Of a stretch of 5,845 bases of DNA, positions 1-5,845 are shown piece by piece. The notes beneath the pieces are model-generated. The model did not search any database. It saw only the letters and a list, made by a program, of their open reading frames with translations, and was not told the DNA's origin. The position numbers and the translations under genes were made by a program. The DNA lies in the NCBI GenBank assembly GCA_019245275.1, contig JAFARW010000055.1, forward strand, positions 1 through 5,845. The letters run 5' to 3'. This stretch comes from Vulcanimicrobiota bacterium. Its GTDB lineage: Bacteria > Vulcanimicrobiota > Vulcanimicrobiia > Vulcanimicrobiales > Vulcanimicrobiaceae. The stretch's first letter is position 1. Each line of letters starts with the position of its first letter.

Positions 1-1169
1 GCGGTTTGCGAGGGAACGCGCACCTGCGGGAGACCAAGCATGCGTCGCGCGGCCGCGATGCCGGAAATCGCGCCGCACGCTGCTGCTTCGACGTAGCCCT
101 CGGCGCCAGTGATCTGTCCTGCAAAGTGCAAGGCTTCGAAGCCGCGCAAGCGCAGATCTTCATCTAAGAGTCGCGGTGAATCGATAAATGTGTTGCGATG
201 CATGACGCCCAGCCGCAGCCACTCTGCGTTTTCGAGCCCGGGAAGTTTCGAGAAGGCTTCTTTCTGTGCAGGCCACGTCATCCGCGTTTGAAAGCCGACC
301 AAGTTGAAGGCGCTCGCCTGCAGATTCTCTTTGCGAAGCTGCACGACCGCATACGGTGCGCTGCCGGTGCGAGGATCGCGTAACCCAACCGGCTTGAGCG
401 GCCCGAAGCGCAAAACGTCATCGCCGCGCCGGGCCATCTCTTCGATCGGCAGGCAGCCTTCGAAGAACGGTCGCCGCTTGCCTGAAGCATCGCATTCGAA
501 TTCCTTTGCCTCGTGTTGTGGCAACGTTCGTAAATCGGTCAGCAACTGACGGTATTGCGCTTCATCCAGCGGGATGTTCAGATAGTCGTCGCCATCGCCC
601 TTATCGTAACGCGCCTTCGCGTACATCTTCGTCGTGTCGATCGAATCCGCAGCGACGATCGGCGAAGCGGCATCGTAGTAGTGCAAGCGATTGGACGACG
701 ATGCTCCCGCTTCGTGCAGCAGCTCATCGATATCGCCGAGCAACCGCCGCGCGGGCAGCGGGCCGCAGGCCACGATCACCGGACTCATCCGCGGAATGCG
801 TGTCGCTTCTTCGCGCCGGATGCTTACGCGCGGCTCTTCCGCGAGACGTGTCTGTACGAGTTGCGAGAAACGCGTTCGGTCGACCGCTAGTGCACCGCCG
901 GCGGGAACGGCGCATGTCCGCGCGCTCGTGACGACCAGCGAATCGAGTTGTGCCAGCTCCTCTTTGAGCAGCCCGACCGCATTTTCGAGTGCGGCACCAC
1001 GAAAGCTATTGCTGCAAACAAGCTCCGCGAGATCGGCAGTATGATGCGCCGGTCCGCTTTGGACCGGCCGCATCTCGATGAGCTCGACTTGCGCACCGCA
1101 TTGTGCCGCTTGCCACGCCGCTTCGCAGCCGGCAAGACCGCCGCCGATAACGGTAAGGGATTCGCTCAC
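1..1169 (-). CDS. trmFO: TrmFO, methylenetetrahydrofolate-tRNA (uracil-54-C5)-methyltransferase, 3' end cut by window
   Basis: This FAD flavoenzyme makes 5-methyluridine at position 54 of the tRNA T-loop, using methylenetetrahydrofolate as carbon donor, in the cytoplasm. I translated 389 uninterrupted codons by hand. Visible are the N-terminal FAD dinucleotide fold (VIGGGLAGCEAA, residues 7-18), the family blocks AHHT (41-44) and ELVCSNSFR (49-57), PAGGALAVDR (89-98), YDAASPIVAADSID (165-178), FFEGCLPIEEMARRG (235-249), VGFQTRMTWPAQKEAF and HFAGQITGAEGYVEAA near the left edge. Cys52 and Cys239 match the two conserved cysteines of the family. TrmFO is usually about 435-445 aa, so roughly 50 C-terminal residues lie outside. 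The start is a GTG that overlaps the topA stop (GTGA, 1166-1169), implying translational coupling. It is a minimal start giving the expected N-terminus directly before the FAD motif. Identification is firm; no odd residues in the catalytic blocks. Confidence 0.95.
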   Translation of the reverse strand, partial: MSESLTVIGGGLAGCEAAWQAAQCGAQVELIEMRPVQSGPAHHTADLAELVCSNSFRGAALENAVGLLKEELAQLDSLVVTSARTCAVPAGGALAVDRTRFSQLVQTRLAEEPRVSIRREEATRIPRMSPVIVACGPLPARRLLGDIDELLHEAGASSSNRLHYYDAASPIVAADSIDTTKMYAKARYDKGDGDDYLNIPLDEAQYRQLLTDLRTLPQHEAKEFECDASGKRRPFFEGCLPIEEMARRGDDVLRFGPLKPVGLRDPRTGSAPYAVVQLRKENLQASAFNLVGFQTRMTWPAQKEAFSKLPGLENAEWLRLGVMHRNTFIDSPRLLDEDLRLRGFEALHFAGQITGAEGYVEAAACGAISGIAAARRMLGLPQVRVPSQT

Positions 1170-3277
1170 GAAGCGGCCGCAGCGGGGCCTATCTCATGCG
1201 TGCGATCCGCGCTACATTCGACCTGCGTTGCGCCGCCGCGCTTCGTTCGCTCGACGAGGATGGCACCGCAGATCGGACACGAACGCGGCAGCGGGCGATC
1301 CCACAAAACAAAATCGCACTTCGGATAGTTCACGCAACCATAAAAGACCCGTCCCTTGCGTGACTTGCGTTCCGCGATGATTCCACCGTCGAGGGGACAG
1401 CGTACTCCGGTATCGATGATCAGGGGGCGCGTCGTCTTGCATTCCGGATAACCCGTGCAAGAGATGAAACGCCCGAATCGTCCGGACTTGATGACCATAG
1501 GACGGCCGCACTTCGGACAGATTTCATCCGTTGGCTCGTCCTTGAACTCGACTTTCGGCAAGATCTGCTCGGCGCGATCGAGCTCCAACTTAAACGGGCC
1601 GTAAAATCTGCGCAGCAGCGACACCCAATCTTCGTGGCCCTCTTCGACCTTATCCAAATCGTTTTCCATCGACGCCGTGAACTCAAGATCGACGACGTCC
1701 GGGAAGTGTTCGGCGAGCAGATCGTTTACGGCGATGCCGATCTCCGTCGGATGAAAGCGACGCTCTTGCTGCGTGACGTATTGACGCGCCTGAATCGTCT
1801 CGACGATCGTGCTATAGGTCGAAGGTCGTCCGATGCCGTTGTCTTCAAGCGCTTTAACGAGCGAGGCCTCGGTGTATCGCGGCGGCGGCTCGGTGAAGTG
1901 TTGCTTCGGCTCGAGCCGATGGAACATCAGCCGGTCTTGCTCGGTGAGTTCGGGCAGGCGCTGCCGGGCGCGGCCGGACGCCTTGCCGTTCTCCTCTTCC
2001 TTATCTTCATAGACTTTCGTAAAGCCGGCAAATTTTAGAACGCTCCCGGTCGCGCGGAATCCGTACCGGTGCGGCGCGCGCGCGGATTGCGCCGTAATAT
2101 CAACTGTTGTCTGATCGAAGACGGCAGGGGACATCTGCGACGCCACAAAGCGTTCCCAAATCAGCGCATAGAGCCGCAGTTCGTCCCGCTTGAGAACCTT
2201 CGCAAGTTTCTCCGGCGTGCGCTCGATGGACGTCGGCCGCAGCGCTTCATGCGCATCCTGCGCCCCCTCACGAACTCGATGTTCACGTCCGCCGTGGTAT
2301 TCCGCGCCGTAGTTTGCGACGATATAATTTCGCGCCGCTTCCTTTGCGGAGTCTGAGATGCGCGTCGAGTCGGTGCGCATGTAGGTAATCAGACCCTGGG
2401 TGCCCTCGGCGCCAAGATCGACGCCTTCGTAAAGGGCTTGCGCGAGCTGCATCGTGCGGCGAACGCGTAGCTTCAGCCGCTTCGATGCCTCTTGCTGCAG
2501 CGTTGATGTCGTGAACGGCGCGGGTGCGTTCCGTCGCGCTTCGCGGCGCTTGACCGCATCGACGACGTAGGGCGCGCCCTGCAGATCCGCGACGATCTGC
2601 GAAGATTGCGCCTCATTTGAAACTTGAATCTTCTCGCCGTCACGCTTGATCAGCTCGGCCGGAAACATGGCAGCCTCATCACCGTGCGGTGAGAGAAACG
2701 CCGTGATCGACCAGTATTCTTGCGGGACGAAGCGCTCGATCTCGCGTTCGCGCTCGACGATCAATTTGACCGCGACCGATTGCACGCGTCCCGCGGAGAG
2801 GCCACCGCGGATTTTAGACCAGAGCAGCGGAGAGATCTTGTAGCCGACGATGCGGTCGAGAATGCGACGCGCTTGCTGCGCGTTGACGCGATTCTGGTCG
2901 ATGTGATGCGGCGACCGCAGCGCCGCTAGGGCAGCTTCCTTAGTAATTTCATGAAGCTCGATCCGTTTCGGATTCGGCAACTTCAAAAGTTCCGCGAGGT
3001 GCCATGCGATCGCTTCACCTTCGCGATCCGGGTCGGTCGCGAGATAAACGTCGGTTGCGGTTTTCAGCGCGCCCTTGAGATCTTTGATGACCTCGCCTTT
3101 ACCTTTAATGGTGAGGTACCGCGGTTCGAAATCGTGCTCGATATCGACGCCCAACGTGCTCCTGGGAAGGTCACGGACGTGCCCAACGGACGCCTTCACG
3201 GCATAGCGCGGCGGCAAGAATTTCTTTATCGTGCGCGCTTTAGTCGGCGACTCGACGATGATCAGGGGCTTTTTCAC
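1166..3277 (-). CDS. topA: DNA topoisomerase I (type IA, TopA)
   Basis: It relaxes negatively supercoiled DNA by single-strand cleavage through a 5'-phosphotyrosine link, acting in the nucleoid. The 703-aa product starts with the Toprim domain (about 1-115; Glu9 in VESPTKA, acidic triad DPDRE at 82-86). The type IA core follows, with SAGRVQSVAVKLIVERE (161-177), catalytic Tyr299 and Arg301 in LITYMRTDSTRIS, His343 in DAHEALRP, and PPPRYTEASLVKALEDNGIG (464-483). The C-terminus has three zinc-ribbon-like segments: Cys587/590/607/613 complete; Cys627/648/654 with Asp630 in place of one Cys; Cys667/670/688 lacking a fourth Cys, with His694 nearby. Length is close to the short Firmicutes-type enzymes (about 690 aa), not E. 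coli's 865. There is no lysine-rich tail; it ends GPAAAAS. The start is GTG at 3277, chosen because MKKPLIIVESPTKA is the canonical N-terminus. No Shine-Dalgarno precedes it, and a -10 box sits 7 nt upstream, suggesting leaderless translation. trmFO follows with a 4-nt overlap. Confidence 0.97.
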   Translation of the reverse strand: MKKPLIIVESPTKARTIKKFLPPRYAVKASVGHVRDLPRSTLGVDIEHDFEPRYLTIKGKGEVIKDLKGALKTATDVYLATDPDREGEAIAWHLAELLKLPNPKRIELHEITKEAALAALRSPHHIDQNRVNAQQARRILDRIVGYKISPLLWSKIRGGLSAGRVQSVAVKLIVEREREIERFVPQEYWSITAFLSPHGDEAAMFPAELIKRDGEKIQVSNEAQSSQIVADLQGAPYVVDAVKRREARRNAPAPFTTSTLQQEASKRLKLRVRRTMQLAQALYEGVDLGAEGTQGLITYMRTDSTRISDSAKEAARNYIVANYGAEYHGGREHRVREGAQDAHEALRPTSIERTPEKLAKVLKRDELRLYALIWERFVASQMSPAVFDQTTVDITAQSARAPHRYGFRATGSVLKFAGFTKVYEDKEEENGKASGRARQRLPELTEQDRLMFHRLEPKQHFTEPPPRYTEASLVKALEDNGIGRPSTYSTIVETIQARQYVTQQERRFHPTEIGIAVNDLLAEHFPDVVDLEFTASMENDLDKVEEGHEDWVSLLRRFYGPFKLELDRAEQILPKVEFKDEPTDEICPKCGRPMVIKSGRFGRFISCTGYPECKTTRPLIIDTGVRCPLDGGIIAERKSRKGRVFYGCVNYPKCDFVLWDRPLPRSCPICGAILVERTKRGGATQVECSADRTHEIGPAAAAS

Positions 3278-3321
3278 GGGGCTAAGTATATACTGCCCGT
3301 CAAGCCGGGAGCAATTTTTGG
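3278..3321 (-). promoter_or_regulatory. Predicted topA-trmFO promoter, leaderless type
   Basis: On the minus strand TATACT (3290-3285) lies 7 nt before the topA GTG, so transcription should begin at about 3278-3277, at or one base before the start codon. The intervening bases (TAGCCCC) contain no Shine-Dalgarno. A weak -35, TTGCTC (3314-3309), is 18 nt from the -10 and is preceded by an A-tract (CCAAAAA, 3321-3315) that could act as an UP element. The -10 match and its position are seen directly; use as a promoter is inferred. Confidence 0.5.
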
Positions 3322-3329
3322 CGTTACAT

Positions 3330-3361
3330 CATGCGTACGTGCGCGCGTCGCGCGTGTGTAT
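3330..3361. other. Alternating purine-pyrimidine tract (Z-DNA-prone) with imperfect palindrome
   Basis: Bases 3330-3348 alternate strictly between pyrimidine and purine (19 nt). After one phase break between 3348 and 3349 the alternation resumes for 13 nt (3349-3361). The content is mostly CG and TG/CA steps, the steps most prone to flip to Z-DNA under negative supercoiling. The same stretch holds an interrupted palindrome, CGCGCG-T-CGCGCG (3342-3354), flanked after a 3-nt mismatch by TAC (3336-3338) and GTA (3358-3360). It lies between the two divergent promoters and abuts the candidate -35 of the rightward gene. It may be a structural element, a protein-binding site or both. Confidence 0.55.
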
Positions 3362-3390
3362 TTGCATTATCTTGTAAAAGAATGTACGAT
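3362..3390 (+). promoter_or_regulatory. Candidate promoter of the lysine-rich protein gene
   Basis: TTGCAT (3362-3367) and TACGAT (3385-3390) are separated by exactly 17 nt and resemble sigma-70-type -35 and -10 boxes (3 of 6 and 4 of 6 matches). This is the only AT-rich patch in the spacer on this side. Transcription would start near 3397, giving a leader of about 70 nt with a normal Shine-Dalgarno. The match is modest, so this is a candidate only. Confidence 0.35.
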
Positions 3391-3400
3391 GCACGCACGG

Positions 3401-3416
3401 GCGTCGAAATCGACGC
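3401..3416. promoter_or_regulatory. 16-bp palindrome GCGTCGA-AA-TCGACGC, possible operator or leader hairpin
   Basis: A perfect inverted repeat with 7-bp arms and a 2-bp centre. It lies about 10 bp downstream of the candidate -10 of the lysine-rich protein gene, where a bound repressor would block initiation or early elongation. As RNA it could form a GC-rich hairpin with a 4-nt loop, about 50 nt upstream of the start codon. The symmetry is seen directly; the regulatory role is inferred and no regulator gene is in the window. Confidence 0.45.
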
Positions 3417-3454
3417 GAACAATACTTCATTCAGTCATGTTCGTCCCACGGGGC

Positions 3455-3463
3455 GAGAGAGGA
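3455..3463 (+). promoter_or_regulatory. Shine-Dalgarno site deciding the start of the lysine-rich protein
   Basis: The purine run GAGAGAGGA ends 5 nt before the ATG at 3469. No comparable site precedes the in-frame ATGs at 3331 or 3382, which would add 46 or 29 N-terminal residues. This site is therefore the main reason for choosing 3469 as the start. Confidence 0.7.
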
Positions 3464-3468
3464 CATCC

Positions 3469-3786
3469 ATGGATTCCGACATGATGATGAACGGCGAAAC
3501 GATGGAAACGCCGACGCCTCGCAAGCGTCGCAAAACATCGGGCCGTCGCAAATCAGCGGGCCGCAAGAAAGCCGGTGGACGCAAGAAAGCCGGCGGCCGT
3601 AAGAAAGCCGGCGGCAGAAAGAAAGCCGGCGGCAGAAAGAAAGCCGGCGGCCGCAAGAAGAGCCGCAAAGGTGGACGAAAGAAAGCCGCTCGCAAGGGTG
3701 GTCGAAAGAAAGCCGGCGGCCGCAAGAAAGCCGGCGGCCGCAAAAAAGGCGGACGCCGCAAAAAGGGCGGACGCAAGAAAAAGTAA
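3469..3786 (+). CDS. Lysine/arginine-rich hexapeptide-repeat protein, histone H1-like, probably nucleoid-associated
   Basis: I do not recognise a named family. The 105-aa product has a short, Met-rich, weakly acidic head (residues 1-17, MDSDMMMNGE start) that holds all four acidic residues. A basic linker PRKRRKTSGRRKSA (17-30) follows, then tandem GGRKKA units to the C-terminus: five in register at 36-65, then units at 68-73, 77-82, 83-88 and 89-94, with degenerate copies around them, ending GRKKK. By my count 30 residues are Lys and 20 Arg; there is no Cys, His, Phe or Trp and no predicted hydrophobic core. This composition recalls bacterial H1-like proteins such as AlgP and chlamydial Hc1/Hc2, which coat and compact DNA through disordered basic tails, so DNA or RNA binding is the likely role. 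It is transcribed divergently from topA and ends at a terminator shared with the convergent opp genes. A ribosome- or RNA-binding role is an alternative. The coding call is supported by the Shine-Dalgarno and the terminator. Confidence 0.85.
   Translation: MDSDMMMNGETMETPTPRKRRKTSGRRKSAGRKKAGGRKKAGGRKKAGGRKKAGGRKKAGGRKKSRKGGRKKAARKGGRKKAGGRKKAGGRKKGGRRKKGGRKKK
3556..3783 (+). repeat. In-frame 18-bp tandem repeat encoding GGRKKA
   Basis: The core unit is GGCGGCCGCAAGAAAGCC with third-position variants such as GGTGGACGC and GGCGGCAGAAAG. Five units run in exact register at 3574-3663. Short inserts encoding RK and ARK then shift the register before further units. Because 18 is a multiple of three, gain or loss of units keeps the frame. 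The near-identical neighbouring copies suggest recent expansion by slippage or recombination, and copy number could vary between strains or be miscounted in short-read assemblies. Confidence 0.9.
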
Positions 3787-3799
3787 CCCGGCGTAAATG

Positions 3800-3834
3800 A
3801 AAAAACCGGCTGCAATTCAGCGGCCGGTTTTCAT
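3800..3834. terminator. Bidirectional intrinsic terminator between convergent genes
   Basis: The arms AAAACCGGC (3802-3810) and GCCGGTTTT (3823-3831) form a 9-bp stem around a 12-nt loop. An alternative fold pairs GCTG (3809-3812) with CAGC (3818-3821). Rightward transcripts end in TTTTCATTT. Leftward transcripts read six consecutive Ts (complement of 3800-3805). It lies 15 nt after the lysine-rich gene's stop and about 27 nt after the oppF-like stop, so it can terminate both. Confidence 0.85.
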
Positions 3835-3857
3835 TTGTGCTTCCGTTTTGCTTCTGG

Positions 3858-4921
3858 TCAAGCGGCGCTAGCCGGCTGGCTTAGGGCCGCTAAATCCGGC
3901 GCTTGGCCGCCATGTTCTTCGACCCAATGGCATGCCGCAAAGTGCCCCGGTTTGTACTCCGTGAATGGCGGAATCTCGACTTTGCAACGGTCAAATGCGA
4001 TCGGACAACGCGTGTGAAAGCGACAGCCGGACGGCGGATTGACCGGCGAGGGAATGTCGCCCATCAAGATGATCCTGCGGCGCCTGCGCTCGACGCGCGG
4101 ATCGGGAATCGGAATCGCTGAAAGAAGCGCCTGCGTGTACGGATGCATGGGATTTTCATAAAGCGAATCGCGATCCGCCAGCTCCATTAGTTTGCCAACG
4201 TACATGACGGCCACCCGCGTCGAGATGTGGCGCACGACCGAGAGATCGTGCGCAATGAAGAGATAGGTTAGCCGCAGCTGCGCCTGCAGATCCTCGAGCA
4301 GATTGATGACCTGCGCCTGAATCGAGACGTCGAGCGCCGACACGGGCTCATCGCAAACGATAAACTTCGGATCCACCGCGAGCGCGCGCGCAATCCCGAT
4401 GCGCTGTCGCTGGCCGCCTGAAAACTCGTGTGGATAGCGATTGGCGTGATACGGCTGCAAGCCGACGAGCTTGAGAAGCTCCTGCGTTCGATCGTCAGCT
4501 GCGCGGCCGGTCGCGATGCGGTGAATCTTGAGCGGTTCGCTGACGATGTCGCCGACGGTCATCCGCGGATTCAGCGATGCGTAGGGATCCTGGAAGATGA
4601 TCTGCATCTCTTTGCGCAGCCGCCGCACATCGTTCCGGCTTAGCGTCAGAACGTTTTGCCCTTCAAAGTAGACTTCACCGCGCGTTGCCGGCAGCAGACG
4701 CAGGATGACGCGTCCAATCGTCGTCTTGCCGGAGCCGGATTCACCAACGAGCCCGAGCGTCTCGCCTTGCGCGATGGAGAAATCAACGCCGTCGACCGCC
4801 CTGACGTCACCGACGTGCCGTGACATGAGCCCGGCGTGAATCGGGAAGTATTTGTAGAGGTCGGTAACGCCGAGGAGCGCGCCGGACGCCGTTTTCGCCG
4901 GCGCAGATTCTGCGATCGCCA

Positions 4922-4922
<1 letters not shown>
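3858..4922 (-). CDS. Peptide/nickel-type ABC importer ATP-binding protein, OppF/DppF-like
   Basis: This is a cytoplasmic nucleotide-binding subunit that would power import of oligopeptides, dipeptides or related solutes together with the OppD-like partner encoded just upstream. The 354-aa product has Walker A GESGSGKTT (60-68), Q-loop Gln111 in FQDPYASLNPR, signature SGGQR (168-172), Walker B FIVCDE (187-192), D-loop SALD (195-198) and switch His225. The C-terminal oligopeptide/dipeptide extension (about 245-335) includes NPMHPYTQALLSAIP and four cysteines, 300, 306, 313 and 331. This four-Cys pattern is typical of the family and is known to hold an Fe-S cluster in some DppD proteins. All ATPase motifs look intact. 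The ATG overlaps the preceding stop by one base (TGATG), with GGAG (4934-4931) 8 nt upstream. It is the last gene of its operon, ending at the shared terminator. Sequence alone does not fix the substrate, so I give no symbol. Confidence 0.93.

Positions 4923-5845
<923 letters not shown>

Noticed and set aside
506..931. Plus-strand open frames of 111-141 codons opposite trmFO.
   Set aside because: Arg/Ser-rich low-information translations antisense to a gene whose frame is confirmed by many conserved motifs.
3285..3303. TTGACG (3303-3298) as the topA -35 box.
   Set aside because: It is a good -35 match but only 7 nt from TATACT; TTGCTC with an 18-nt spacer is weaker in sequence but correctly spaced.
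3296..3309. CCCG-TCAAGC-CGGG inverted repeat upstream of topA.
   Set aside because: Four-bp arms are expected by chance in GC-rich DNA, and nothing else supports a site there.
3331..3468. N-terminal extension of the lysine-rich protein from ATGs at 3331 or 3382.
   Set aside because: Neither ATG has a ribosome-binding site. The extension would code through the Z-prone tract, candidate promoter and palindrome, and its residues look unrelated to the rest; ATG 3469 has GAGAGAGGA 5 nt upstream.
2951..3484. Plus-strand open frame of 177 codons overlapping the topA 5' end.
   Set aside because: It is antisense to the highly conserved Toprim region and shows no domain of its own; it is a shadow of topA.
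3556..3783. CRISPR-like or satellite array.
   Set aside because: The 18-bp units are contiguous, have no spacers, keep a codon frame and vary mainly at third positions, so this is a coding repeat.
3435..3815. Minus-strand open frame of 126 codons with FLRPPAF repeats opposite the lysine-rich gene.
   Set aside because: It mirrors the repeat on the other strand, runs through the terminator stem, and has no ribosome-binding site or recognisable domain. The plus-strand gene has a Shine-Dalgarno and a terminator.

Overview
The window comes from a moderately GC-rich bacterial chromosome. It holds five protein-coding genes, two of them cut by the window edges, and one clearly regulatory divergent intergenic region. 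No rRNA, tRNA, CRISPR array, insertion sequence or phage gene is visible. The topA-trmFO pair is a gene order known from Firmicutes and some other lineages with folate-dependent TrmFO. The GTG starts, the apparently leaderless topA and the histone-H1-like protein would suit an under-studied phylum such as Eremiobacterota or a relative, but that placement is a guess.

Layout. Positions 1-1169 (minus) carry most of trmFO, the folate/FAD-dependent tRNA U54 methyltransferase, with its C-terminus beyond the left edge. Positions 1166-3277 (minus) carry a complete topA (DNA topoisomerase I, 703 aa). Its stop overlaps the trmFO start by 4 nt, so the two form one transcription unit. Positions 3278-3468 are a divergent intergenic region. 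It contains a -10 box placed so close to the topA GTG that the message should be leaderless, a 32-nt alternating purine-pyrimidine tract with Z-DNA potential, a candidate promoter for the rightward gene, and a 16-bp palindrome in that gene's leader. Positions 3469-3786 (plus) encode a 105-aa protein built from tandem GGRKKA hexapeptides, of which 50 residues are Lys or Arg. A bidirectional terminator at about 3800-3834 separates it from two minus-strand genes: a complete oppF/dppF-like ATPase (3858-4922) and an oppD/dppD-like ATPase (4922-5845) that enters the window inside its Walker A motif. Those two share one base (TGATG) and are the distal end of a peptide-type ABC importer operon whose other genes would lie to the right.

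How the genes fit together. The centre of the window pairs, back to back, the enzyme that removes negative supercoils with a small, very basic and probably DNA-coating protein, across a spacer holding a supercoiling-sensitive type of sequence. This TopA also lacks the lysine-rich C-terminal tail found on some topoisomerases I, while the neighbour looks like such a tail encoded as a separate gene. This pairing is the most interesting aspect of the window, but the functional link is inference. The Opp/Dpp ATPases and TrmFO look ordinary.
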